Positions 1-10,203 of a stretch of DNA of 64,000 nucleotides are shown one piece after another. The stretch is taken from positions 186,001 through 250,000 of the forward strand of contig DRFO01000030.1 of the NCBI GenBank assembly GCA_011050525.1. The letters are read 5' to 3'. A model generated the notes under the pieces. It ran no database searches. It saw only the letters and a program-made list of their open reading frames with translations, and was not told where the DNA came from. A program made the translations under genes and the position numbers. The DNA comes from Halopseudomonas xinjiangensis. GTDB lineage: Bacteria; Pseudomonadota; Gammaproteobacteria; Pseudomonadales; Pseudomonadaceae. Each line of letters begins with the position of its first letter. Positions within the stretch are counted from its first letter, which is position 1.

Positions 1-1167
<1,167 letters not shown>

Positions 1168-1193
1168 CACACGGCCGCCAACTGCCGGATGAT

Positions 1194-1928
1194 TTAAGTC
1201 CTGGCGATTAGATTGCCGGCGTGCAGGCCGCATTCCTTCTGAGTCGCTTCTTCCCACCACCAGCGCCCTTCACGCTCGTGCTGGTTAGGCAGAACGGCGC
1301 GGGTGCAAGGCTCGCAGCCGATGCTCACGAACCCTCGCTCATGCAAATTGTTGTAAGGGATTTCCAGCATGCGGATGTAGTTCCAGACCTCTTCGCTACT
1401 GTAGTTGGCCAATGGATTGAACTTGACCAGAGCCTTCCCTGGTCCGCTGAAACTGGCGTCTGCTTCGATAACCGGCACGCTGCTGCGGGTGCCGGGGCTT
1501 TGATCGCGCCGCTGACCGGTAATCCAGGCGTCCACGCTAGCCAACTTTCGACGTAGCGGTTCGATCTTCCGAATTCCGCAGCACTCGCCATGGCCGCTTG
1601 TGTAGAAATCAAACAGACCTTTTTTCTTCACGTAGGCGTCAAGCACATCGCGATCGGGGGAGAGCACCTCCAACTCAATGTTGTAGTGTTTACGCACCTG
1701 TTCCAGAAAGCGGTAGGTTTCAGCATGCAGGCGACCAGTGTCCAGGGTAAACACCTTGATGGCAGGGTTTATCTTCCAGGCCATGTCGAGCACCACGATG
1801 TCATCGGCACCGCTAAAGGACAGCCAAAGGTCATCAAAATGATCCATGGCGAGCTTCAGAATCTGCTGCGGCGATTTGCCGGCGTATTCCTCCGCCAGGG
1901 TTGTGATATCAAGGTCTTCGAGTGGCAT
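1194..1928 (-). CDS. cysH: CysH, assimilatory adenylylsulfate (APS) reductase
   Basis: Reduces activated sulfate to sulfite with thioredoxin as electron donor, in the cytoplasm. The 244-residue protein has the PP-loop-like segment SFSGADD near residue 38 and both cysteine pairs of the 4Fe-4S type (GECCGIRK and GCEPCTR). These distinguish APS reductases from the cluster-free PAPS reductases. The start at 1928 begins MPLEDLDI and follows an AGGAG site; the longer reading from 1991 has an unlikely basic N-terminus. The gene converges on cysB and is a likely CysB target, with AT-rich upstream DNA around 2010-2035. Confidence 0.94.
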   Translation of the reverse strand: MPLEDLDITTLAEEYAGKSPQQILKLAMDHFDDLWLSFSGADDIVVLDMAWKINPAIKVFTLDTGRLHAETYRFLEQVRKHYNIELEVLSPDRDVLDAYVKKKGLFDFYTSGHGECCGIRKIEPLRRKLASVDAWITGQRRDQSPGTRSSVPVIEADASFSGPGKALVKFNPLANYSSEEVWNYIRMLEIPYNNLHERGFVSIGCEPCTRAVLPNQHEREGRWWWEEATQKECGLHAGNLIART

Positions 1929-2014
1929 CCGGCTTCTCCTTTCTGCGAGCTGGCGCTTTTTTGGGCGGCCAGTTTCGCGAAAGTCTAACAAAGCCGCTTT
2001 AGTCCATCCTCTTT

Positions 2015-2027
2015 TATTTATTCATAT
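2015..2027 (-). promoter_or_regulatory. AT-rich motif upstream of cysH
   Basis: Read on the minus strand this is ATATGAATAAATA, about 87 nt before the cysH start codon. A related 13-mer (ATATAGATAAACA, 10 of 13 identical) lies about 115 nt before the sulfite reductase gene. A shared CysB-dependent promoter element is possible, but two AT-rich matches are weak evidence. Confidence 0.3.
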
Positions 2028-2140
2028 TCTTATGCCTTTGGGTGCTTACTCGGCGCATCCGATAGGCTTGGCATTGCGCGGACGCAGCGATGCCGGTAGA
2101 TTGTCGCGCAAACTTACATGAGCCTTATCAGGAGTACGCT

Positions 2141-2758
2141 GTGGAAATCGCCTGCCTTGACCTTGAGGGAGTTCTCGTTCCGGAAATCTGGATCGCCTTT
2201 GCCGAAGCAACCGGCATCGCTGAGCTACGGGCAACCACCCGAGACGTTCCCGACTACGACGTGCTGATGAAGCAGCGTTTACGCATCTTGGATGAGCACG
2301 GGTTAAAGCTCTCCGATATTCAGGAAACCATCGGCACGCTCAAACCGCTCGACGGAGCGCCGGAGTTTGTTGACTGGCTTCGTGAACGTTTTCAGGTCGT
2401 CATTCTGTCCGATACGTTCTACGAGTTTTCACAGCCGTTGATGCGTCAGCTCGGTTTCCCGACGCTGTTGTGCCATCGCTTGATCACTGACGAAACGGGG
2501 CGTGTAGCCGACTACCAACTGCGTCAGAAAGATCCCAAGCGTCAGTCGGTTCTGGCTTTCAAGAGCCTGTATTATCGCGTCATTGCCGCTGGCGATTCCT
2601 ACAATGACACCACCATGCTGTCAGAAGCGCATGCGGGAATTTTATTCCACGCACCGGACAACGTGATTGCAGAGTTCCCGCAGTTTCCCGCGGTGCATAC
2701 CTTCGAGGAGCTGAAGCAGGAATTCATCAAGGCGTCGAACCGTCCTTTGGTGCTTTGA
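2141..2758 (+). CDS. thrH: ThrH, bifunctional phosphoserine phosphatase / homoserine phosphotransferase
   Basis: A HAD-superfamily enzyme of 205 residues. In Pseudomonas ThrH dephosphorylates phosphoserine and can pass the phosphate to homoserine, linking serine and threonine synthesis. Visible HAD motifs are motif I CLDLEGVLVPE (nucleophile Asp7), motif II VVILSDTF, the lysine of KDPKRQ and motif IV AAGDSYNDTTML. The start is a GTG at 2141, preceded by AGGAG at 2131-2135; the resulting N-terminus VEIACLDLEG matches the family, and the longer ORF adds an implausible leader. A copy of the 110-bp repeat begins 15 nt after its stop codon. Confidence 0.93.
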   Translation: MEIACLDLEGVLVPEIWIAFAEATGIAELRATTRDVPDYDVLMKQRLRILDEHGLKLSDIQETIGTLKPLDGAPEFVDWLRERFQVVILSDTFYEFSQPLMRQLGFPTLLCHRLITDETGRVADYQLRQKDPKRQSVLAFKSLYYRVIAAGDSYNDTTMLSEAHAGILFHAPDNVIAEFPQFPAVHTFEELKQEFIKASNRPLVL

Positions 2759-2772
2759 TAGCTGCGAGGGCG

Positions 2773-2882
2773 GTGGTGGCAGGTAATACGTAGCCAGGAC
2801 ACGCTGCGAGTACGTCCCTGTAAGCTCGGCGATGCCCATCCCTGGGCATCGACGGTCCTGTCTACGCATCACCTGCCAGCAC
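2773..2882 (+). repeat. 110-bp structured intergenic element, copy 1
   Basis: The conserved 62-bp core runs from GGAC at 2797 to GTCC at 2858. It contains a small hairpin (TACG-TCCC-TGTA, 2811-2822) and a larger one (CGATGCCCA-TCCC-TGGGCATCG, 2830-2851). Flanking arms of 24 nt (2773-2796 and 2859-2882) pair with each other at most positions, for example TGGCAGGT with ACCTGCCA. The copy sits in sense orientation 15 nt after the thrH stop codon. Confidence 0.88.
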
Positions 2883-2949
2883 CTGCGTACCTTCGAGCCG
2901 CCGACGCAAAAATCCACTTGGCTTGTATCCTTTGCGCACAACTGCGACC

Positions 2950-3059
2950 GCGACGCCGGGATTCAGCCTGGCTGGACCGTCTGCGCCCCGGGGATGGGCG
3001 CAGTGAGCCTACATGGATGTATTCACGGCGTGTCCAGACAGGTTGAGTGCCGGCGGCGC
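2950..3059 (-). repeat. 110-bp structured intergenic element, copy 2 (inverted, diverged)
   Basis: The core lies between GGAC at 2974 and GTCC at 3035 and reads in the consensus direction on the minus strand. It is the most diverged copy. Its main hairpin stem is CTGCGCCC/GGGCGCAG instead of CGATGCCC/GGGCATCG, so several positions changed on both sides together. The 24-nt arms again pair with each other at about 18 of 24 positions. It is sense with respect to pabB and starts 11 nt beyond the pabB stop codon. Together with copy 1 it fills most of the 312-bp thrH-pabB gap. Confidence 0.85.
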
Positions 3060-3070
3060 CACTCCCAAGA

Positions 3071-4399
3071 TTATTCAAGCGCCTCCATCAACACCCTGAC
3101 CTTGGTCAGGGTCTCCTGATATTCGGACTCCGACTCCGAGTCCGCTACGATACCGCCGCCGCCCCAGAGATACAGATTGTCGTCCTGATGCACCAGGGTG
3201 CGTATCGCTATATTCAGGTCCATCTGACCTTCACAGCCTATGTAGCCAAGGCTTCCGCAATACATGCTACGACGCACCGGCTCCAGCTCTTCAATGATCT
3301 GCATGGCGCGAATCTTAGGGGCACCTGTTATCGAACCGCCAGGAAAGGCGCTTGCCAGCAGATCCAGGGCATCGCGGCCGTGCGCCAGTTCGCCCGTCAC
3401 GCTGCTCACCAGGTGATGAACATTGGGGTAGCTTTCCAGCTTGAACAGCTCCGGCACCTGCACGCTGCCAATAGCGCAGGTGCGCCCAAGGTCGTTACGC
3501 AGCAGGTCTACGATCATCACATTCTCCGCACGGTCCTTGAGGCAGTCCTGCAAGTCCTCGGCCAGCGCCATATCCTGCTCACACGTAGCGCCGCGCGCCC
3601 TGGTACCCTTGATCGGACGCGTCTCGACCTTGCCGCCGATGACGCTCAGGAAACGCTCAGGGGAATGGCACAGCAAGCTGAAGTCAACATCCTCAATGTA
3701 GGCAGAGAAGGGAGTAGGGCATGCATTGCGCAGAAGCCGGTAAGCCTCCAGCGGATCGCCGCTGCAGCGGGCGCGAAAACGCTGCGCCAGGTTTATTTGA
3801 TAAGCGTCTCCGGCCAATATATAAGCCTGAATACGCTCGAAAGCAGCCTGGTACTCTTGACGGCTCTGCTCCGGTTCGAAGGAGCCATTCAGGCAAAAGG
3901 AGGAATCAAAGTCCCGTTGCCCCTGAACCAATTCGTACAGCTTGTTGCGCTCGGCTTCATCGATACCAGGATGGCAAACCAGCCACGAGCGTTGCAGCAC
4001 GTGGTCCGTTACCAGGCTCCAGGTATATAGGCCAAATTGCAGGGCAGGAAGCCGAACGTCGGTTTTGGCGCAGGCGGGTAACGGTTCAAGGTGTCGAGCA
4101 AAATCGTAGCTGATAAAACCCAGCGCGCCCGCACCAAAGGGCAGGGCAATTCCGTCCGGCCAGGCCGCAGGTCCAAGGTCTTTCAGAGCGTCTCGCAGCC
4201 GCTGCAGAGTTTCTGGTCCGGATTCTCCGGGCGCAGGTGTCAATACGGCCTGGGGGCCGGCGGACATTATACTGAATCGGCCGAACGGTTCGCCGGTCGC
4301 TGCTGAATCCAGCAGCACCGGGTTGCCGAGCTCACGAAGCCCGGCGAGCAGCGGCGCCGGCTCGGCAATATAGGGTAATGCTGTCAGGGAGTAGAGCAT
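3071..4399 (-). CDS. pabB: PabB, aminodeoxychorismate synthase component I
   Basis: Catalyses amination of chorismate to 4-amino-4-deoxychorismate, the first step of 4-aminobenzoate and folate synthesis, with ammonia from a PabA-type glutaminase. The 442-residue protein has the anthranilate synthase component I N-terminal region and the chorismate-binding domain with PIKGTRARG, DLLRNDLGR and AFPGGSITGAPK. The PIKGT lysine is the feature that separates PabB from anthranilate synthase. No pabA is in the window. It lies 16 nt downstream of the RimK-like gene on the same strand, so it may be co-transcribed with that unit. Confidence 0.92.
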   Translation of the reverse strand: MLYSLTALPYIAEPAPLLAGLRELGNPVLLDSAATGEPFGRFSIMSAGPQAVLTPAPGESGPETLQRLRDALKDLGPAAWPDGIALPFGAGALGFISYDFARHLEPLPACAKTDVRLPALQFGLYTWSLVTDHVLQRSWLVCHPGIDEAERNKLYELVQGQRDFDSSFCLNGSFEPEQSRQEYQAAFERIQAYILAGDAYQINLAQRFRARCSGDPLEAYRLLRNACPTPFSAYIEDVDFSLLCHSPERFLSVIGGKVETRPIKGTRARGATCEQDMALAEDLQDCLKDRAENVMIVDLLRNDLGRTCAIGSVQVPELFKLESYPNVHHLVSSVTGELAHGRDALDLLASAFPGGSITGAPKIRAMQIIEELEPVRRSMYCGSLGYIGCEGQMDLNIAIRTLVHQDDNLYLWGGGGIVADSESESEYQETLTKVRVLMEALE

Positions 4400-4415
4400 T
4401 GGCGGTTTGGCCTGA

Positions 4416-5426
4416 TCATGCCGGCTCGCTGGGCTCCGAGGGAGTTGTCGCCGCAGGGACGGGTTGACCGAAATGCCTCTGCGAGAATGCCATTCTTTCT
4501 TCCACAGTCTCGAGCCTGCCTTCCTTCTTCAAGGCAGCAATATGGTGCTCGACCTTATGACAGCGGTGTGTCAGACCTGCATCGTTGGCAATCTGTATAT
4601 TCAGCCCTGGGCGCGCATTGAGTTCCAGAATGAGCGGGCCCTTTTCTTCGTCCAGCACCAGATCTACGCCGATATACCCTAGCCCTGACAGCTCATAGCA
4701 AGACGTTGCCAAACGCATGAAACCGTCCCAATCCGGCAATTGCACGCCATCCACCGGGTTGGTGGTATCTGGATGCTTGGTGATCTTGCTGTTCAGCCAG
4801 GTGCCCTTGAGCGTGACGCCGGTTGTGAGATCTACGCCCACTCCGATAGCGCCCTGATGCAGGTTGGCCTTGCCGCCAGACTGGCGAGTAGGCAGGCGCA
4901 GCATGGCCATGACCGGGTAGCCCATCAGCACTATGATCCGGATATCCGGTACGCCTTCATAACTGATGCTTTTGAAAATGGGATCTGGCGTGACGCGGTA
5001 TTCGATGAGCACGCGGTCCCGATGGCCGCCCAGCGAATAAAGACCTGACAGGATGCTGGAAATCTGGTGTTCGATCTCTTCGTAGCTGATGATCTTGCCT
5101 GACACTGTCCTGTAGCGGCCCTCGAAGCGGTCGGCGATAACCAGGATGCCGTCCCCGCCAGCTCCCTGGGCTGGCTTAACTACGAAGTCACGGTAAGGTG
5201 CGACAATCTTCTGGAATCGATCGATATCCTTTTCGGTTTCGATTATTCCATAAAGCTCGGGTACATTGATCCCTGCCGCAATGGCACGTTCCTTGGTCAG
5301 GATCTTGTCGTCTACGACCGGATACAAATGGCGCTTGTTGTATTTCAGCACATAGTCGGCATTTCGCCGATTAATGCCCATGACCCCGTTGGCCTTGAGC
5401 GCTTTCCAAGTGTTCCACAGTAACAT
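4416..5426 (-). CDS. RimK-related alpha-L-glutamate ligase-like ATP-grasp protein
   Basis: A 336-residue ATP-grasp enzyme of the RimK-related family. The ATP-grasp elements are visible as FVVKPAQGAGGDGILVI (about 98-114) and the metal-binding LILELNARPGLNIQIAN near residue 280. Family members are predicted to join an amino acid to a peptide or protein with ATP, but the substrate of this branch is not known to me. It is 10 nt downstream of the 7TM transglutaminase-like gene and 16 nt upstream of pabB. The pairing with the 7TM protein is a recurrent genomic association, which suggests they work together at the inner membrane. Confidence 0.85.
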   Translation of the reverse strand: MLLWNTWKALKANGVMGINRRNADYVLKYNKRHLYPVVDDKILTKERAIAAGINVPELYGIIETEKDIDRFQKIVAPYRDFVVKPAQGAGGDGILVIADRFEGRYRTVSGKIISYEEIEHQISSILSGLYSLGGHRDRVLIEYRVTPDPIFKSISYEGVPDIRIIVLMGYPVMAMLRLPTRQSGGKANLHQGAIGVGVDLTTGVTLKGTWLNSKITKHPDTTNPVDGVQLPDWDGFMRLATSCYELSGLGYIGVDLVLDEEKGPLILELNARPGLNIQIANDAGLTHRCHKVEHHIAALKKEGRLETVEERMAFSQRHFGQPVPAATTPSEPSEPA

Positions 5427-5436
5427 CGCAGTCTCC

Positions 5437-6966
5437 TCAGCCCTGTTTGGTCAGCGCTTTGAAACGCATGAGTTCGGTCAGGCGGTAGCCGCGATAGCGA
5501 CCCATGGCCAGCATGAAGCCAACCAGTACCAGCAAGATGGCCGGGAAGGTGAAGAAGAAATAGGCAAGCACCGGGACGGACATCAGTAGATGCGCCAGGG
5601 TCGCGGCAATGATGGTACCCACGGCTACCTTGAACGAATGTCCGCCACCACGTTCTTCCCAGTTGATGGAAAGGCGTTCGATGGTCATGGTCAGGATCAC
5701 CATGGGGAACAGCGATACAGACAGGGCGCGCTCAATTCCCAGTTTGTGACTGAACAAGCTGATCGCCGCAATGACGATGACCACGAAGGTCAGCACGATC
5801 GACAGGCGAGGCAACATCTGCAGCTTCAAATGCTCGAGGTAGGAGCGTAATGACAAGCCCAGGGCCGTGATCAGTGTGAACAGGGCAATACCCCAGCCTA
5901 CCTGGGTTTCACGAAAGGCCAGCGAGATCAGGACCGGCGTGAAGGTACCTAGTGTCTGAATGCCGATCAGGTTACGCAGAACCAGAATTACCAGAACACC
6001 CACCGGAATCATGATCATTACCCGGTAGACCTGCTGCGCATGCAGTGGCAGGCCATACAGGGAATACTCCAGCAGTGCTGACGAGCCGTTATCGGTACTC
6101 ATCTTGGCCAATCGCAGAGCATTCATCTCGCTATTGTTGATGGTCACGTTGACACGACCCTGGCGACCGCCCTCCAGGCTGTACATTGGATTATCGCCAA
6201 TCCACCACACCATCCGGTTTTCTGGTATGCCCTGCTGCCCCGTTTCGGGGTGGAAATACAGCCACCGCTCGCCGTTATGGCTGCGCAGCCACAGTTCCGG
6301 CTCCTGGTTGGCAGTGGCCTCCAAGCGCACAGTGTGGACCAGCTCCAGAGGAATGCGGGCCTGGGACAGTAGAATGTCGATGACTCGAGCTTTGTCCAGT
6401 GGTGATGTCTGGCCGCCGAGCAACAACTGAACGTTATCGTCAGTGATATCGTTCACCCGTCGAATGGCTTCGGTAATAAAGGTTTCGATATCAGCAGAGT
6501 GTTGTCTGATAGGGTTGATCAGCGCATCTGCGGCAATCTGCTCTGGCCCCTCGAGGACAATCGGAACGCGTGGAGCTGGCGGCGGGACTGCAGCGGTCTC
6601 GTCGCTATATCGTTTGGTCAGAACCAGTCGATAGTAAAGCGTCTGAGGTCCGCTGGCTCGTCTTGCAGACCAGGTGACCCGGCGATTCCCGTCAACCTGA
6701 TTGATACTGACGCCATAATTGTTGGAAATGAAACTCTCATTCAGGCTGATGTAATCCTGATTCAGCTGCGGAATAAACATCTGCGCTTTTATTGGCACCC
6801 CGGCCGTCGCTTGAAACTCGAAGCGGGCATCCAGACTCCAGATGTCGTCGGTTTCATCTTCTTTTAATGGAATTTCCAGGACGTATATCTGGTAACCAGT
6901 AATCAGCAGACCCAGGCTGACCAGAATGGCAATCAGAATTTTAAGATGCAGGTTGATCGATTGCAT
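5437..6966 (-). CDS. Inactive transglutaminase domain fused to seven transmembrane helices
   Basis: A 509-residue membrane protein. Residues about 8-30 form an N-terminal transmembrane helix, then a soluble, probably periplasmic transglutaminase-like domain runs to about residue 285. The C-terminal part has several hydrophobic helices beginning at VYRVMIMIPVGVLVILVL and ending near residue 490. No clear Cys-His-Asp triad is evident, in line with the family name. The start at 6966 (MQSINLHLKILIAI) places the first helix at the N-terminus; the longer ORF adds 54 unlikely residues. It is the first gene of a minus-strand unit with the ATP-grasp ligase and is divergent from prpR. Confidence 0.83.
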   Translation of the reverse strand: MQSINLHLKILIAILVSLGLLITGYQIYVLEIPLKEDETDDIWSLDARFEFQATAGVPIKAQMFIPQLNQDYISLNESFISNNYGVSINQVDGNRRVTWSARRASGPQTLYYRLVLTKRYSDETAAVPPPAPRVPIVLEGPEQIAADALINPIRQHSADIETFITEAIRRVNDITDDNVQLLLGGQTSPLDKARVIDILLSQARIPLELVHTVRLEATANQEPELWLRSHNGERWLYFHPETGQQGIPENRMVWWIGDNPMYSLEGGRQGRVNVTINNSEMNALRLAKMSTDNGSSALLEYSLYGLPLHAQQVYRVMIMIPVGVLVILVLRNLIGIQTLGTFTPVLISLAFRETQVGWGIALFTLITALGLSLRSYLEHLKLQMLPRLSIVLTFVVIVIAAISLFSHKLGIERALSVSLFPMVILTMTIERLSINWEERGGGHSFKVAVGTIIAATLAHLLMSVPVLAYFFFTFPAILLVLVGFMLAMGRYRGYRLTELMRFKALTKQG

Positions 6967-7116
6967 TAGGGTTCTCGGCAACAGTTTAAGGCGACGACAC
7001 GCTGACTCGAGGCAGTAGCGTGGCAGCGAACTGGCCAGCATCTTAGCACGCCAGTTCTCGGCGACGTAGTGGGGTTGATGGTGGCACGGTAAATTCTCTC
7101 CACACAGTGCCTGATG

Positions 7117-7150
7117 GATTGTTGACAATCGAGTGGCGCGGCTTCATTAT
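7117..7150 (+). promoter_or_regulatory. Predicted prpR promoter with overlapping GntR-type palindrome
   Basis: GATTGT-TG-ACAATC at 7117-7130 is a perfect 6+2+6 palindrome containing TTGT..ACAA, which resembles FadR/VanR-class GntR operators. It overlaps a -35 box TTGACA (7122-7127). A -10-like CATTAT (7145-7150) follows after 17 bp. A repressor bound here would block RNA polymerase, which fits autoregulation of the prp operon by PrpR. Confidence 0.55.
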
Positions 7151-7201
7151 TCGAGCCGTTATCTGGAAATAATATTCATATTCAAGGCGGGTTGTTTACA
7201 A

Positions 7202-7915
7202 TTGGACGCTTCTGTAGATATTTCTCCTGTATTGACGCTCTCTGACGGTGCTTTTCAGCGCCTTCAGACGGCGATCGTGAAGGGAGAGATCGCTCCCGGA
7301 ACTCGCATCAGCGAGCAGTACCTGTCCACCACCTTCGGTATTAGTCGGGGACCGCTGCGCGAAGCTATCCGGCGGCTGGAAGGCCGGCGATTGGTCATGC
7401 GCGTGCCGCATGCCGGCGTTCGGGTGGTGTCGCTCAGCTACGAAGAGCTGATTGAGCTGTACCACGTGCGTGAAGCATTGGAAGGAATGGCTTGCAGACT
7501 GGCCGCCCAGAATATGACGGAGGATGAAATTCTCGGACTTCGCGAAGTATTGGCCACCCATGAAAAGCACAGCGGTCTCCAGGCCAACCAGTCCTATTAT
7601 CAACAGGAAGGCGATCTGGATATCCATTACGTGATTATTCAGGGGAGCAAAAACCGCGCCCTGAGCGACATGCTGCTCGGTGATCTGTATCACCTGGTAC
7701 GCATGTATCGCTACAAATTCTCCACCACGCCGAAGCGCCCTCAGCAAGCCTTTGCCGAACACCATCGAATCATAGAAGCCATCGCTGATCGTGATGGCGA
7801 GCTCGCGGAAATGTTGATGCGCCGCCATATCAGCGCCTCACGCCGCAACATCGAGCGTCGCATGCAAGAGCAGAGCGACGTTTCACTTCCTCAGGAGGGA
7901 AAAACTGATGTCTAA
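7202..7915 (+). CDS. prpR: GntR-family regulator of the methylcitrate operon (PrpR-like)
   Basis: A FadR-subfamily GntR regulator. An N-terminal winged helix-turn-helix contains [20 protein letters not shown]. An all-helical ligand-binding FCD domain follows, with RxxxE-type and histidine metal-binding positions ([39 protein letters not shown]). The gene overlaps prpB by 8 nt. The start is uncertain: no in-frame ATG exists before the DNA-binding domain. The upstream GTG at 7133 would lie within the predicted promoter, so I chose the TTG at 7202, giving 237 residues. The nearest candidate Shine-Dalgarno, AAGGCGGG near 7180, is rather distant. Confidence 0.8.
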   Translation: MDASVDISPVLTLSDGAFQRLQTAIVKGEIAPGTRISEQYLSTTFGISRGPLREAIRRLEGRRLVMRVPHAGVRVVSLSYEELIELYHVREALEGMACRLAAQNMTEDEILGLREVLATHEKHSGLQANQSYYQQEGDLDIHYVIIQGSKNRALSDMLLGDLYHLVRMYRYKFSTTPKRPQQAFAEHHRIIEAIADRDGELAEMLMRRHISASRRNIERRMQEQSDVSLPQEGKTDV

Positions 7916-8792
7916 AACCCCAGGTCAACGCTTCCGCGATGCCGTTGCAGAAGAGCATCCACTGCAGGTAGTAGGCGCAATCAATGCCAACCACGCGCTA
8001 CTGGCCAAGCGCGCCGGTTTCAAGGCGATTTACCTTTCGGGGGGTGGCGTGGCAGCCGGCTCGCTGGGCCTGCCGGACCTGGGTATCACCGGTCTGGATG
8101 ACGTTCTGACCGACGTGCGCCGTATCACTGATGTGTGCGATCTGCCCCTTCTTGTCGATGTGGACACCGGCTTCGGCTCCAGCGCCTTCAATGTAGCGCG
8201 CACCGTGAAGTCGATGATCAAGTTCGGCGCTGCGGCGATGCACATCGAAGATCAGGTCGGCGCCAAGCGTTGCGGCCACCGCCCTAACAAGGAAATCGTT
8301 TCGCAGCAGGAAATGGTTGATCGGATCAAGGCCGCGGTCGATGCACGTACCGATGACAGCTTCGTAATCATGGCGCGTACCGATGCGCTGGCAGTGGAAG
8401 GTCTGGAGTCTGCGCTGGACAGGGCGGCGGCTTGTATTGAAGCCGGCGCCGATATGGTGTTTCCTGAGGCTATCACCGAGCTGGATATGTACAAGCTGTT
8501 CGCCTCGAAGGTGAAGGCGCCGATTCTGGCTAATATCACCGAATTTGGTTCCACACCTTTATATACAACCGATGAGCTGGCTTCGGCCGACGTGTCGCTG
8601 GTGCTTTACCCGCTGTCTGCCTTCCGCGCCATGAACAAGGCCGCAGAAAACGTCTATACCGCCATTCGTCGCGACGGCTCGCAAAAGAACGTGGTCGACA
8701 CCATGCAGACCCGCATGGAGCTGTACGATCGTATCGATTACCACATTTTCGAACAGAAGCTCGACGCGCTATTCGCGCAGAAAAAATCCTGA
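7908..8792 (+). CDS. prpB: PrpB, 2-methylisocitrate lyase
   Basis: Splits 2-methylisocitrate into pyruvate and succinate, the last step of the methylcitrate cycle for propionyl-CoA. The 294-residue protein belongs to the isocitrate lyase/PEP mutase superfamily. It shows the catalytic KRCGH motif (residues 120-124, Cys122), the magnesium-binding LVDVDTGFG (Asp84, Asp86) and the [10 protein letters not shown] segment. The ATG overlaps the prpR 3' end and has a strong AGGAGGG ribosome-binding site, so translation is probably coupled. Confidence 0.95.
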   Translation: MSKTPGQRFRDAVAEEHPLQVVGAINANHALLAKRAGFKAIYLSGGGVAAGSLGLPDLGITGLDDVLTDVRRITDVCDLPLLVDVDTGFGSSAFNVARTVKSMIKFGAAAMHIEDQVGAKRCGHRPNKEIVSQQEMVDRIKAAVDARTDDSFVIMARTDALAVEGLESALDRAAACIEAGADMVFPEAITELDMYKLFASKVKAPILANITEFGSTPLYTTDELASADVSLVLYPLSAFRAMNKAAENVYTAIRRDGSQKNVVDTMQTRMELYDRIDYHIFEQKLDALFAQKKS

Positions 8793-8836
8793 ACCGGTCC
8801 GATCACGAATCGGCCTAAATAAGAAGGAGAATACTG

Positions 8837-9964
8837 ATGGCTGAAGCAAAAGTTTTAAGTGGAGCCGGCCTGCGCGGCCAAGTCGCGGGCAAGACGGCGC
8901 TGTCTACCGTGGGGCAAACAGGCTCTGGCCTCACCTATCGTGGATACGATGTTAAGGATCTGGCTGCTAACTGCCAGTTCGAGGAAGTTGCACACCTGAT
9001 CCTGAAAGGTCAGTTGCCTACCCAGGCGGAGCTGGAGGCTTACAAGGCCAAGCTGAAATCACTGCGCAGCCTGCCGCAGGCGTTGAAAGAAGTGCTGGAG
9101 CGCATTCCCAAGGACGCCCATCCGATGGATGTGATGCGCACCGGTTGCTCCATGCTCGGCAACCTGGAGACAGAAGCTGACTTCAACCAGCAGCAGGATG
9201 CCACCGACCGCCTGCTCGCCGTGTTCCCGTCGATCATTTGCTACTGGTATCGCTTCAGCCACGACGGTGTACGTATCGATGAGAATACGAATGACGACTC
9301 CATCGGCGCCCACTTTCTGCATATGCTGCGCGGCGAAAAACCCAACGAGCTGCACGAGCAGGTGATGAACGTGTCGCTGATTCTCTATGCGGAGCACGAG
9401 TTCAACGCGTCAACCTTCACTGCCCGTGTTTGCGCTTCGACCCTGTCGGACATGCACAGCTGCGTCACCGGTGCCATCGGCTCGCTACGTGGCCCGTTGC
9501 ATGGTGGCGCGAATGAAGCGGCGATGGATATGATCGAGCAGTTCAAGAATCCAGAGCACGCCGAGCAGGAAATCATGGGCATGCTGCAGCGCAAGGACAA
9601 GATCATGGGCTTCGGTCACGCCATTTATCGTGATTCCGATCCACGAAACGCAATCATCAAGGAATGGTCCGAGAAGCTGGCCGCCGACGTCGGCGATACT
9701 GTGTTGTATCCAGTATCCGAACGCGTCGAAGCCGTAATGTGGCGCGAGAAGAAGCTGTTTTGTAACGCCGACTTCTTCCACGCCTCGGCGTACCACTTCA
9801 TGGGTATCCCGACCAAGCTGTTCACGCCGATTTTTGTAATGAGCCGTTTGACTGGGTGGGCTGCGCACGTAATGGAGCAGCGGGCGGACAACCGGATTAT
9901 TCGCCCGAGTGCCGAGTACGTGGGTGAAGAGCCGCGGACTGTTAAGCCAATTGCTGAGCGCTGA
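8837..9964 (+). CDS. prpC: PrpC, 2-methylcitrate synthase
   Basis: Condenses propionyl-CoA with oxaloacetate to 2-methylcitrate. The 375-residue length and a start of the type KVLSGAGLRGQVAGKTALST are typical of PrpC rather than housekeeping citrate synthase, which is longer. Citrate synthase signatures are GPLHGGANEAAM (catalytic His), GFGHAIYRDSDPRN (catalytic His) and CNADFFHASAYHFMGIP (catalytic Asp). It follows prpB by 44 nt with an AGAAGGAG ribosome-binding site. A copy of the 110-bp element begins 27 nt past its stop codon. Confidence 0.95.
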   Translation: MAEAKVLSGAGLRGQVAGKTALSTVGQTGSGLTYRGYDVKDLAANCQFEEVAHLILKGQLPTQAELEAYKAKLKSLRSLPQALKEVLERIPKDAHPMDVMRTGCSMLGNLETEADFNQQQDATDRLLAVFPSIICYWYRFSHDGVRIDENTNDDSIGAHFLHMLRGEKPNELHEQVMNVSLILYAEHEFNASTFTARVCASTLSDMHSCVTGAIGSLRGPLHGGANEAAMDMIEQFKNPEHAEQEIMGMLQRKDKIMGFGHAIYRDSDPRNAIIKEWSEKLAADVGDTVLYPVSERVEAVMWREKKLFCNADFFHASAYHFMGIPTKLFTPIFVMSRLTGWAAHVMEQRADNRIIRPSAEYVGEEPRTVKPIAER

Positions 9965-9991
9965 AAAACGGTGATTTAGGACTTTGCACTG

Positions 9992-10101
9992 GCGGCGTTG
10001 TCGACCACCTGTTCTGGACACGCTGTAAATACATCCCTGTACGCTCGGCGATGCCCATCCATGGGCATCGCCGGTCCAGAACAGGCGATCGCCAACGTCG
10101 C
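9992..10101 (+). repeat. 110-bp structured intergenic element, copy 3 (prpC-acnD)
   Basis: The core runs from GGAC at 10016 to GTCC at 10077 and is nearly identical to copy 4. It contains the hairpins TACA-TCCC-TGTA and CGATGCCCAT-CC-ATGGGCATCG. The arms at 9992-10015 and 10078-10101 pair at about 20 of 24 positions, including CCTGTTCT with AGAACAGG. It is sense to the operon and separates prpC from acnD, so it would be part of a polycistronic transcript. Confidence 0.9.
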
Positions 10102-10203
10102 TTACAGCAATGTGCAACGGTCAGCTTCGATAATTCAAGGCAGGGGATGCGCAGCACTGCGCTTCAATGCTTCTGCCACTGATTCCTGATGAGTGTGATC
10201 TCA

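Noticed and set aside
2832..3119. Small ORFs across the 110-bp elements (also near 9942-10189 and 12791-13082)
   Set aside because: Their similar peptides (for example MGIAERTG, MYLQRV) come from the repeated non-coding core, not from conserved proteins.
3047..4030. A 327-codon open frame opposite pabB
   Set aside because: It is antisense to pabB and overlaps a repeat copy. It has no ribosome-binding site or domain.
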